A stretch of 26,939 nucleotides of DNA. It comes from an uncultured Opitutia bacterium. Lineage in GTDB: Bacteria; Verrucomicrobiota; Verrucomicrobiia; Opitutales; UBA953. The notes below the pieces were generated by a model. It was not told the DNA's origin. It made no database searches and was given only the letters and a program-made list of their open reading frames with translations. The number at the start of each line of letters is the position of its first letter. Position 1 is the stretch's first letter. This document shows positions 15,323-23,219 of the stretch, piece by piece. Position numbers and translations under genes: made by a program. The DNA lies in the NCBI GenBank assembly GCA_903879465.1, contig CAIRLQ010000240.1:1-26939 (forward strand), read 5' to 3'.

Positions 15323-17050
15323 ATGGCGACGATTCGCATCCTCGAGGCCACTGTGGCCAACCAAATCGCCGCCGGCGAGGTGGTGGAACGTCCCGCCGCG
15401 GTGGTGAAGGAGTTACTAGAGAATTCGCTCGATGCGGGCGCTCGCCGCGTGACGGTGGATTTCTCGCGCGGAGGCAAGGCGCAGATGATCATCGAGGACG
15501 ATGGTAAAGGCATGACCGGCGACGAGGCCTTACTTAGTCTCGAGCGTCATGCGACCAGCAAGATTCGCCTTGCCTCCGATTTAGATCGAATCGCCACCTT
15601 CGGCTTCCGCGGCGAGGCCTTACCCTCCATCGCGAGCGTCGCCCGTTTCACGATGCAGACCCGTACGGCCGAGGCGCCTTCGGGTACGGAAATTGCCGTC
15701 AATGGTGGCAAGCTTATCCATCGCCGCGACCATGGTATGGCCCGGGGTACGCGCATCGAGGTGGCTAATCTTTTCCATCCGGTGCCGGCTCGGTTGAAAT
15801 TCTTGAAGTCCGACGAGACTGAGGCGGCGCATATTGTACGGCTGGTTCGGTTGTATGCGGTCGCCCATCCTGAAGTGGGGTTTCTCTTGCGCGAGGATGG
15901 CCGCGAGATTTTTCGTTCCCCCGGTAATGCTCCCTTGCTGGATCGCGTGCGTGAGATCTGGGGCCGCCAAGTCGCTGAAGAGGTGACGCTCATGCCAGTT
16001 TTCGAACGCCCGGGGATGAAGCTCACCGGCTTGCTAGGTAAGCCTGGCGTCAGCCGTGGTACGAGACAGGACTTGGTCACGGTGGTGAACGGTCGGCCGG
16101 TTGATAGCCGCACGATGGCTTTTGCCCTGACGGAGAGTTACCACACGCTCATTCCGAAGGGCCGCTATCCGCTAGCCTTTGTTTTTCTGGAGATGGATCC
16201 GGCTTGGGTGGACGTCAATGTGCACCCGGCCAAGCGCGAAGTCCGCTTCCGCGACGAAGCCCGCGTCCGCAACTTTTTGATTGAATCTGTCCTCGCGGTG
16301 CTACGTTCGCGCGCCGACGAAGGTCTGCCCGCAGAGACGATTCCGGCGGTGATCACGCCCGCGCCTTTCACGGCGAATCCTGTCGCCGGACCGACTCTCT
16401 CATCGCAGGTTATCGTTCCGCCGGCTACGGCCCAGCCACCAGGTCCGCCGCCCGTGTCGACGCATGTCGCCGCCGTGCGACTCGGCTGGAGATTACTCTC
16501 GCGCTTGCGTGAAGAGCGGGCGGTCTTCGAAACCCCGACGGGGTTGGCGATTCTGGATGTCGGCGCCGCCCACCAACGGGTGCTCTACGAATCCATCTTG
16601 AAGCAATTTTCGGAGCAGAAGCCCATCAGTCAGGCCTTGCTGGTACCGCTGGCGATTGAGCTCGAGCCTTTGCCTGCTGCGGTGTTAAGGGAACGCTTGC
16701 CGCTTTTGCAGGCAGCCGGCTTCGATTTCGAAGAATATGGACGCAATTTTTGGCGGATCGCTGCGTTGCCGGCGTGGCTCGAGCCCGAAGCTGCCTTGGC
16801 TTTCGTCCGTGACCTGCTGGCAGAGATGGCTCGTCGGGAGGGGGATTTCGGTCGTCCGGCGCTGGCGTATGATGCACTCGCTAAGCTCGCGACCCAGAAG
16901 GCCCGCCGCAAAGGTGATGCCTTATCCGACGGCGAATTGATAGAGCTCGTGCAGTTACTTTTCCGCACCGCGCAGCCCGGCACATGTCCGCGGGGTCGCC
17001 GGACTTATGTCGAGTGGACGGATGCCGACCTTGGGCGTCGTTTCGGTTAA
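15323..17050 (+). CDS. mutL: DNA mismatch repair protein MutL
   Basis: This 575-residue MutL links MutS mismatch recognition to strand removal. The GHKL ATPase is intact: NQIAAGEVVERP (13-24), KELLENSLDAGA with E30 and N34 (equivalent to E. coli E29 and N33), DDGKGM (59-64), ERHATSKI, and FGFRGEAL. VNGRPV and VNVHPAKREVRF end the N-terminal domain. A Pro/Ala-rich linker (about 335-385) leads to the C-terminal dimerisation domain. The endonuclease motif DQHAAHERxxxE is degenerate: residues 412-423 read DVGAAHQRVLYE. CPHGRP is CPRGRR at 555-560, and ACHSAVK-like residues are replaced by ATQKARRKGD. The protein is therefore probably not a nuclease. The ATG follows AAAGCCCCC with no ribosome binding site. 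Its stop abuts that of uvrB. Confidence 0.95.
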   Translation: MATIRILEATVANQIAAGEVVERPAAVVKELLENSLDAGARRVTVDFSRGGKAQMIIEDDGKGMTGDEALLSLERHATSKIRLASDLDRIATFGFRGEALPSIASVARFTMQTRTAEAPSGTEIAVNGGKLIHRRDHGMARGTRIEVANLFHPVPARLKFLKSDETEAAHIVRLVRLYAVAHPEVGFLLREDGREIFRSPGNAPLLDRVREIWGRQVAEEVTLMPVFERPGMKLTGLLGKPGVSRGTRQDLVTVVNGRPVDSRTMAFALTESYHTLIPKGRYPLAFVFLEMDPAWVDVNVHPAKREVRFRDEARVRNFLIESVLAVLRSRADEGLPAETIPAVITPAPFTANPVAGPTLSSQVIVPPATAQPPGPPPVSTHVAAVRLGWRLLSRLREERAVFETPTGLAILDVGAAHQRVLYESILKQFSEQKPISQALLVPLAIELEPLPAAVLRERLPLLQAAGFDFEEYGRNFWRIAALPAWLEPEAALAFVRDLLAEMARREGDFGRPALAYDALAKLATQKARRKGDALSDGELIELVQLLFRTAQPGTCPRGRRTYVEWTDADLGRRFG

Positions 17051-19036
17051 TTAGCGGCGCCCACGCTTACGGGTGGGCGAGGCTGGTTTACCTGTCCGCA
17101 AGGATTCGATCTGATCGCGCAGCACCGCTGCACGTTCAAACTGTAGCTCATCGGCGGCCGTGAGCATCTCCGCTTCCATGTCGGCCAAGACCAAGGCGAT
17201 ATCGCGGTCATCCGTGCCTTCGGCGACGGCTAAGGCGTCCTCTGCCTCTGCTTCGACGAGGCTTTCTTCGATGGGTCGCATGGTACCCTTCGGCGTGATG
17301 CCATGCTTGAGGTTGTAAGCTTCCTGCCGTTTCCGGCGGTCGGCGCAAATCGTCATCGCACGCGTCAGCGAGCGGGTCATCACGTCGGCGTAAAGCAGGA
17401 CCTTGCCGTCGACGTGGCGGGCGGCGCGGCCGGAAGTCTGGATCAGGCTCGTCTCGCTGCGGAGGAAGCCTTCTTTATCGGCGTCGAGGATACCGACCAA
17501 GGCGACTTCGGGTAGGTCGAGGCCTTCGCGGAGGAGATTGACGCCCACGAGGACTTCGAACTGCCCGGCGCGGAGGCGCCGGAGAATTTCCACGCGCTCA
17601 ATCGCATCGATATCGGAATGTAAGTATTCCACCTTGAGTCCACTATCCCGCATGAAGTTGGCCAGGTCTTCGGACATTCGTTTCGTCAGCGTAGTCACCA
17701 GCGTACGGAAACCGCGAGCGGCGACGGCTTTGGCCTCGCCAATGATGTCTTCGACTTGTCCGGCGATGGGCCGGACTTCCATCACCGGATCCAGCAGGCC
17801 TGTGGGGCGGATGACTTGCTCGGCGACCACGGTGGAGACTGCGTATTCGTGGGGTGCTGGCGTGGCTGAAACGTATACCGCCTGCTTCACCTTGACGTCG
17901 AATTCATCGGGCATCAGCGGCCGGTTCTCGATCGCGGAGGGTAGGCGGAAGCCGAATTCCACAAGGCGCTCTTTGCGGGCGCGGTCGCCGTGATACATGC
18001 CGCGGATCTGGGAGACCGAGACGTGGCTCTCGTCGATGAACACCAGCATGTCGTCCGGGAAGAAGTCCAAGAGGCAATGCGGGCGCTCGCCCGGCTTGCG
18101 GCCAGACATGTGCATCGAGTAGTTCTCAATCCCTGGGCAGAAGCCCGTCTCGCGAAGCATTTCGAGGTCGTGTTCCACGCGCATTCGGATCCGCTGGGCC
18201 TCGACGAGGCGGTTGTTTTTCTCGAAGAACGCCACCCGCTCTTCGAGTTCGGCGCGGATGGCCGCCGTGGCGGCCTTCACGCGACCGGGGGCCGTCACAT
18301 ATTGATTGGCAGGGTAGAGATCGAATTTCTCGAGTTGCTTGCCGGGCTTGACGCTGACCGGATCGAGTTCGCGGATAGCCTCGAGGGTGTCGCCCCAGAA
18401 TTCGAGACGGATGGCCGATTCCATGTAGGCCGGCCAGACGTCGATTGTCTCGCCACGGGCTCGGAAATTGCAGCGTTCCAGAATCGCATCGTTACGGGTG
18501 TATTGGTTGGCGACCAGCTTCGCCAATAGTTCGTCGCGCCGCATCGTCATTCCAGCCTTGAGCGAGATCATCGCCGCGATGAAATCTTCTGGTGAGCCGA
18601 GGCCGTAGATACAGGAGACGGACGCGATTACAATCACGTCGCGGCGGGAGAGTAGCGCGGAGCTAGCGCTGATGCGGAGACGTTCGATATCTTCGTTAAT
18701 TGCCGAATCCTTCTCAATGAAAGTATCGGTGGAGGGTACGTAGGCCTCTGGTTGGTAGTAATCGTAATAGCTGACAAAATACTCGACGGCGTTCTCGGGG
18801 AAGAAATTCTTGAATTCCGAATACAGCTGGGCGGCCAGAGTCTTGTTGTGCGAGATCACCAACGTGGGTCGCTGCGTTCGGGCGATCAGGTTCGCCATGG
18901 TAAACGTCTTGCCCGAACCCGTCACGCCCAGCAGCGTCTGGCGGGCGTTGCCGGCGCGCAGGGAGGCGTCCAGCGCGGCGATGGCCGTCGGCTGGTCACC
19001 CATGGGCTGATACTTCGACTTGAGCTGAAACTCCAT
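17051..19036 (-). CDS. uvrB: Excinuclease ABC subunit UvrB
   Basis: At 661 residues this is full length for UvrB, the damage-verifying helicase-like subunit of UvrABC nucleotide excision repair. Helicase motif I is LGVTGSGKT (36-44). The damage-probing beta-hairpin has the strictly conserved YYDYYQPEAYVP (90-101). The DEAD-box equivalent is DESH (335-338), followed by the characteristic VEFGFRLPSAIENRPL. Later motifs include LLREGLDLPEVALVGILDADKEGFLRS and QTSGRAARH. The C-terminal UVR domain that contacts UvrC begins around residue 612 (ADMEAEMLTAADELQFERAA), and the protein ends in a basic tail. It is the last gene of a four-gene unit, with 1 nt between the upstream stop and its ATG, and is convergent with mutL with no gap. 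Confidence 0.97.
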   Translation of the reverse strand: MEFQLKSKYQPMGDQPTAIAALDASLRAGNARQTLLGVTGSGKTFTMANLIARTQRPTLVISHNKTLAAQLYSEFKNFFPENAVEYFVSYYDYYQPEAYVPSTDTFIEKDSAINEDIERLRISASSALLSRRDVIVIASVSCIYGLGSPEDFIAAMISLKAGMTMRRDELLAKLVANQYTRNDAILERCNFRARGETIDVWPAYMESAIRLEFWGDTLEAIRELDPVSVKPGKQLEKFDLYPANQYVTAPGRVKAATAAIRAELEERVAFFEKNNRLVEAQRIRMRVEHDLEMLRETGFCPGIENYSMHMSGRKPGERPHCLLDFFPDDMLVFIDESHVSVSQIRGMYHGDRARKERLVEFGFRLPSAIENRPLMPDEFDVKVKQAVYVSATPAPHEYAVSTVVAEQVIRPTGLLDPVMEVRPIAGQVEDIIGEAKAVAARGFRTLVTTLTKRMSEDLANFMRDSGLKVEYLHSDIDAIERVEILRRLRAGQFEVLVGVNLLREGLDLPEVALVGILDADKEGFLRSETSLIQTSGRAARHVDGKVLLYADVMTRSLTRAMTICADRRKRQEAYNLKHGITPKGTMRPIEESLVEAEAEDALAVAEGTDDRDIALVLADMEAEMLTAADELQFERAAVLRDQIESLRTGKPASPTRKRGRR

Positions 19037-19037
19037 C

Positions 19038-19703
19038 TCAGCTGAGGCGACCGCGGGCGAGCCACTGCGGATCGACTTCCGAGAGGTTCTCTACGATTCG
19101 GTGGGCGCCGACGGGCTCCAGCTGCTTACGGGTGTTTGTGGTCGCGAGCGCGATAGTGATGAAGCCGCCGCTGAGGCCGGCCTGTAGGCCCGAGAAGGAA
19201 TCTTCGAAGACGAACGAGGTCGCCGGGTCGCCGCCGCCGAGGGCGCAGGCTTTCAGAAAAACCTCCGGGTCGGGTTTACCGCGGGTGACGTCTTCGCTCG
19301 CGACGGCTCCCGCGAAATACTCGCCGATGCCGAAGAGTTCAAAGGAGAGGGCTAGGTTCGCCTTGTGGGTCGAGGTGCCGATGACGCAGGGGATGCCCAG
19401 ATCCCGCAGCGCCCCGCAGAGCTCGCGGACGCCGGGCAGCAGTCGGACGTGTCCAGTCCGGGCAATGTCTCGGTAGAGCTCTTCCTTCCGGTTAGACAGT
19501 CGCTTGACCTCAGCCTTGTCATTAGCCCAGCCGAGGATGTCCGGAATGATCAACTCGTTGCGCTTGCCGAAGCCGCGTTGGAAGTGGTCAGCCGGAAGCG
19601 GCCGTTTTTCTTCTCGGGCCAGGGCTTCCCAAGAGCGTTCATGGGCGACGGAGGAGTCGATGACGACCCCGTCCCAGTCAAAGACAGCAACAGTGCGAGG
19701 CAT
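19038..19703 (-). CDS. HAD-superfamily phosphatase / beta-phosphoglucomutase-like
   Basis: A 221-residue haloacid dehalogenase-like hydrolase of the beta-phosphoglucomutase/phosphatase type. Motif I is FDWDGVVIDSS, with nucleophile D9 and acid/base D11. A helical cap follows (about 15-85), then motif II VIGTSTHKAN, motif III lysine in RGKPDPEVF and motif IV FEDSFSGLQAG with the metal-binding ED pair. All catalytic residues are present. The substrate (sugar phosphate, phosphoglycolate or other) cannot be read from the sequence. Position next to a GlcD-like oxidase is compatible with phosphoglycolate salvage: glycolate is produced by a HAD phosphatase and then oxidised. That link is inference. 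Its ATG is 3 nt after the upstream stop and its stop is 1 nt before uvrB, so translation is likely coupled. Confidence 0.88.
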   Translation of the reverse strand: MPRTVAVFDWDGVVIDSSVAHERSWEALAREEKRPLPADHFQRGFGKRNELIIPDILGWANDKAEVKRLSNRKEELYRDIARTGHVRLLPGVRELCGALRDLGIPCVIGTSTHKANLALSFELFGIGEYFAGAVASEDVTRGKPDPEVFLKACALGGGDPATSFVFEDSFSGLQAGLSGGFITIALATTNTRKQLEPVGAHRIVENLSEVDPQWLARGRLS

Positions 19704-19706
19704 GGC

Positions 19707-21212
19707 TCAGTGTTTATCCCAGGCGAGCGTGACCTTAACCGGCCGATAATCCCAGACGTTCAGCGGGTCAAAAATCTGACCGGGCGCCAAGATGCCGTTC
19801 GGGTCGAGGGCTTTCTTTACGGCGATCATCGCAGCGATTTCGGCGGGGGTGTGTTGAAGGCGGAGGAACGGGGACTTCGCGATACCGATGCCGTGTTCAC
19901 CCGTGATGGCTCCGCCGAGTTCGACGACTTTGGCCATGACTTCGTGGATGGCTTTCTCGGCCTTGCGGCAGTGCTCTGGGTTATCCCGGTCGTACATGAT
20001 GTGTACGTGAAAATTACCGTCCGCCGCATGACCGAAGGTCGGCGTCGGCAGCCCCACGCGATCGCGGACCTCACGGGTGTAGCGGATGAGTTCTACGTAA
20101 GAGCGGAAGGGGACGACGATGTCCTCATTCAGCTTAGCATTGCCCAGCGAATACATCGCCTGGGAGCAGGTGCGGCGGATATCCCAGAGTGCTTCGGCCT
20201 CGGCTTCGACATCCGTCTCGCGGAAGGCGACAGCATGGCGTCCGATCCAGGCGCGGATTTTCACAGCGTCTTCGGCCAGCGCGACGGGATGTCCGTCGAT
20301 TTCGACCAGCAAGATGGCGTGGGTGGCTTCGACGCCCTTGAGTTCGGCGGTCGTGAAGACACGATGGCCGCGCTTCTTCTCGGCGGCCTCGACGGTCTGC
20401 GTGTCGAGGAATTCGAAAACCGCTGGGTTCACGCGCAGGCCCATCAGTTCCGCGGCGGCTTCGAGGGCGCCTTCGTCGGTGCGGCAGGCGATGAGGAACG
20501 TGCGGCGGGCGGCTGGTTTGTTGACGAGCTTCAGTGTCGCCTTAGTGATTACGCCCAGTGTGCCTTCAGAGCCGATCCAAAGGTCGCGAATATAGATCCC
20601 GCTGACGAATTTACGGAGCGGGGCGCCCCATCGGACTTTCTCGCCCGTGGGCAGGAAGCCTTCGAGCGCGTAGACGTGGTCGCGCACTACGCCGTATTTC
20701 GCGGCGCGGAGGCCGCCGGCATTGGTGGCGATATTACCTCCGATGCTGCAGTTTTTCAGCGAGGAGGGGTCCGGTGGGAAAAAGAGCCCGTGTGTGGCGG
20801 CCAGTTCATTGATGCGCGCCGTGATGGCGCCCGGCTGGACCGTCGCCATAGAGGAGATCGGGTCGATCTCGATCTTATCCCAATGGTCGAGATGGATGAC
20901 CCAGCCGCCGTGGATGGGCGAGCTGGCTCCGGTATTGCCGGTGCCGCGGCCGCGGACGGTGACCGGTACGCGGTGTTCGTTGGCGAGTTTCAGCACGATA
21001 CCGATGTCATCTTCGACGTCGGGCCGGATGACGGCCTCGGGCATGAAGGACAGGCGCATGTTGTCGAACGACGCCGCAAAACAGGTCGCCGCATCGGTCA
21101 GAACTTTCTGCGGCCCAAGTTTGGCCAGTAGGGCCTGGGTGGCGGCGGGATGCGTCTTCACGGGTGAACTCACGCCCCCATCAAGCACGCTTAGCCCAGT
21201 TCGGCAAGCCAC
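19707..21212 (-). CDS. GlcD-type FAD-binding oxidase (glycolate / D-lactate dehydrogenase family)
   Basis: Up to 501 residues of the FAD-linked oxidase family that includes GlcD and D-lactate dehydrogenases. The PCMH-type FAD-binding domain is marked by VTVRGRGTGNTGASSP and by GGNIATNAGGLRAAKYGVVRD. The C-terminal FAD_oxidase_C domain has FGHAADGNFHVHI, where the usual H-GDGN-H has Ala for Gly, and ends near TGEHGIG and DPNGILAPGQIF. These enzymes oxidise 2-hydroxy acids to 2-keto acids; the substrate is not determinable here. The start is uncertain: in-frame GTG codons occur at 21212 (overlapping nadE by 22 nt), 21188 and 21173, none with a good ribosome binding site. It is the second gene of the nadE-uvrB unit, ending 3 nt before the HAD gene. 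Confidence 0.9.
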   Translation of the reverse strand: MACRTGLSVLDGGVSSPVKTHPAATQALLAKLGPQKVLTDAATCFAASFDNMRLSFMPEAVIRPDVEDDIGIVLKLANEHRVPVTVRGRGTGNTGASSPIHGGWVIHLDHWDKIEIDPISSMATVQPGAITARINELAATHGLFFPPDPSSLKNCSIGGNIATNAGGLRAAKYGVVRDHVYALEGFLPTGEKVRWGAPLRKFVSGIYIRDLWIGSEGTLGVITKATLKLVNKPAARRTFLIACRTDEGALEAAAELMGLRVNPAVFEFLDTQTVEAAEKKRGHRVFTTAELKGVEATHAILLVEIDGHPVALAEDAVKIRAWIGRHAVAFRETDVEAEAEALWDIRRTCSQAMYSLGNAKLNEDIVVPFRSYVELIRYTREVRDRVGLPTPTFGHAADGNFHVHIMYDRDNPEHCRKAEKAIHEVMAKVVELGGAITGEHGIGIAKSPFLRLQHTPAEIAAMIAVKKALDPNGILAPGQIFDPLNVWDYRPVKVTLAWDKH

Positions 21213-23134
21213 GCCGTCGCTTCGGCGTCGGAGGGCATGCGCCAGTCGCCGCGGGGCGAAAGGGCCAACGAGCCGACCTTGGGGCCGTCCGGCATGGCCG
21301 AACGCTTATATTGCTGCGAGAAGAAGCGGTTCAGGAACGAGCGCAGCCAGTGGCGAATCTCGGTCTGGTCATATTTCCCGGCGAAGGCGTGCTCGGCGAT
21401 CCAGAGGACCTTCGAGGGCCGGAAGCCGTTGCGGATGACATGGTAAAGGAAGAAATCGTGGAGCTCGTAGGGCCCCACGATCATCTCCGTCTGCTGGGCG
21501 ATTTCGCCGTCGGCACCGGGCGGGAGGAGTTCCGGGCTGACCGGAGTGGCGACGATGTCTTCGAGGATACTGCGCTCGGGTCCGACGTGTCGGGCGTGGG
21601 CGGCCCACGAGACGAGGTGTTTCACTAAGGTCTTCGGTACGCCGATGTTCACGTGGTACATCGACATGTGGTCCGCGTTGAATGTGCACCATCCGAGGGC
21701 GGCCTCCGAGAGGTCGCCCGTGCCGACGACGAAGCCTTGGCACTGGTTCGCGCTATCCATCAGAATCTGCGTGCGCTCGCGGGCTTGCGCGTTTTCAAAA
21801 GTGACGTCGTGCTTGCCAATAGGGTGGTGAATGTCCTGCAGGTGTTGTTCGACCGCTTCGTTAATTGGAATTTCCCGGGCGGTGATGCCGAGGATTTCCA
21901 TCAGGCGCATCGCGTTGACGCGGGTGCGGGCCGAGGTGCCGGGGCCGGGCATGGTGAGGCCGATGATGCCCTTGCGGTCGAGCCCGAGGCGATTGAAGGC
22001 TTCGAGCGTGACGAGAAGGGCGAGCGTCGAGTCGAGGCCGCCCGACACGCCGATGACGACATGCTTGAGACCAGTGTGACGGATGCGTCGGGCCAGTCCC
22101 GTCGACTGGATAGCAAAGATTTCCTGGCTGTTCTCGTCGCGACGATGGGCGTCGGACGGCACGAACGGATGCTGGCTGAAGCGCCGGCGCAGCTTGGGCG
22201 TCTGTCCGACCGGCGTGCCCAGCTCGAAGCTGATCATGCGGGGGCGGAGCGTCGAAGGCGCACCGAAGAACGTGCTGTTACGACGACGTTCGGCGGCGAG
22301 TCGATCGAGGTCCACCTGCGAGACGAGCAGGGCGAGGTCGAAGCGGAAACGTTCCGACTCTCCGAGTACCAAGCCGTTTTCGGCGATGAGACCGTGGCCG
22401 CTATAAACGATATCGGTGCTCGATTCGCCAGCGCCGGCGGCAGCGTAGACATAGGCGGCGAGGCAGCGGGCGGACTGGGACTTTACTAGGTCGCGCCGGT
22501 AGGCGGCCTTGGTCAGTAGTTCATCGCTGGCGGAAAGGTTGCAGAGGAGGGTGGCGCCGGCGAGGGCTTGGGCGCCGCTGGGGGGCTCGACCGCCCAAAG
22601 GTCTTCGCAGATTTCCACGCCGATGACGCAGTCCGGCATGTCTTTGGCCTGGAAAAGCAGGTCGACGCCGAAGGGCACCTTTTGGCCGAGCAGGTCGACT
22701 TCGGTGACGGCGGCCACTCGGGCGGAGGCGAACCAGCGCTGTTCGTAGAATTCCCCGGTGTTGGGGAGGTGGGTCTTGGGGACGACTCCGAGAATCTTGC
22801 CACGGGAGATGACCGCCGCCGCATTAAAAAGCCGTCCGTTGACCTCCAGCGGCAGGCCGACGAGGGCGGTGAGCCCAAGCCTCGCGGTCGCCTCGGAAAC
22901 CTGTCCCAGGGCCTTCAGCGCACCATTTAGGAGGGTCCGTTGGCCGAAGAGGTCACCACAGCTGTAGCCGGTCAGGCAAAGCTCGGGTAGGACCACCAAT
23001 TCCGCCCCCTCAAGGGCCGCTTTTTCCAGGGCTTGGGTGATGAGGTGGGCGTTGGCCGCAGGGTCCCCCAGACGCAGGGCCGGCGAGGCGGCCGCCACGG
23101 TCACAAACCCGTTCTGGTGGATACGGTTGGACAT
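21191..23134 (-). CDS. nadE: Glutamine-dependent NAD+ synthetase
   Basis: 647 residues from the ATG at 23134, matching the long glutamine-dependent type. The enzyme makes NAD+ from deamido-NAD+, ATP and glutamine, the last step of NAD biosynthesis. The N-terminal nitrilase-like amidotransferase has the full Glu-Lys-Cys triad: E51 in VVLPELCLTGYSCG, K120 in PKTHLPNTGEFYEQRWF and C176 in GVEICEDLW. The C-terminal ammonia-dependent synthetase has the pyrophosphate loop GVSGGLDST (SGGLDS at 364-369) and GTGDLSEAALGWCTFNADHMS. The open frame runs 16 codons further to 23182, but those residues precede the family N-terminus and would cross two inverted repeats, so 23134 is preferred. It is the first gene of the minus-strand unit ending in uvrB and divergent from thrB. 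Confidence 0.95.
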   Translation of the reverse strand: MSNRIHQNGFVTVAAASPALRLGDPAANAHLITQALEKAALEGAELVVLPELCLTGYSCGDLFGQRTLLNGALKALGQVSEATARLGLTALVGLPLEVNGRLFNAAAVISRGKILGVVPKTHLPNTGEFYEQRWFASARVAAVTEVDLLGQKVPFGVDLLFQAKDMPDCVIGVEICEDLWAVEPPSGAQALAGATLLCNLSASDELLTKAAYRRDLVKSQSARCLAAYVYAAAGAGESSTDIVYSGHGLIAENGLVLGESERFRFDLALLVSQVDLDRLAAERRRNSTFFGAPSTLRPRMISFELGTPVGQTPKLRRRFSQHPFVPSDAHRRDENSQEIFAIQSTGLARRIRHTGLKHVVIGVSGGLDSTLALLVTLEAFNRLGLDRKGIIGLTMPGPGTSARTRVNAMRLMEILGITAREIPINEAVEQHLQDIHHPIGKHDVTFENAQARERTQILMDSANQCQGFVVGTGDLSEAALGWCTFNADHMSMYHVNIGVPKTLVKHLVSWAAHARHVGPERSILEDIVATPVSPELLPPGADGEIAQQTEMIVGPYELHDFFLYHVIRNGFRPSKVLWIAEHAFAGKYDQTEIRHWLRSFLNRFFSQQYKRSAMPDGPKVGSLALSPRGDWRMPSDAEATAWLAELG

Positions 23135-23146
23135 CTGATGACTGGG

Positions 23147-23169
23147 AACGGTCATGTTCACCGTTGACC
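23147..23169. repeat. Overlapping inverted repeats between nadE and thrB
   Basis: Two mutually exclusive stems share bases: AACGGT/ACCGTT (23147-23152 with 23160-23165) and GGTCA/TGACC (23150-23154 with 23165-23169). They lie in the short divergent promoter region. They could be an operator dyad or alternative RNA folds in a leader; with such short arms, chance is also possible. Confidence 0.3.
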
Positions 23170-23170
23170 G

Positions 23171-23200
23171 AAGGGGAGGCAACCCGAAAGGTCTCCCTTT
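23171..23200 (+). other. Hairpin in the thrB leader
   Basis: AAGGGGAG (23171-23178) pairs with CTCCCTTT (23193-23200, one G:U). Above a 3-nt bulge an inner ACC/GGT stem (23182-23184 with 23190-23192) closes a CGAAA loop. It ends 20 nt before the thrB ATG. It has no T-tract, so it is not a terminator; it may be a leader RNA structure. Function unknown. Confidence 0.3.
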
Positions 23201-23219
23201 CCCTGTTCTAAGGGCTCAA

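Noticed and set aside
19365..21131. A 588-codon open frame on the plus strand
   Set aside because: It is antisense to the HAD and GlcD-like genes, which are unambiguous; the composition is biased (Asp, Gly, Arg, Val) and no fold is apparent.
21653..22489. A 278-codon open frame on the plus strand
   Set aside because: It is the antisense shadow of nadE.
23135..23219. Longer N-termini for NadE (to 23182) and ThrB (from 23154)
   Set aside because: Both would extend beyond the family start and overlap each other head to head across the inverted repeats; ThrB has AAGGG correctly spaced before 23220.
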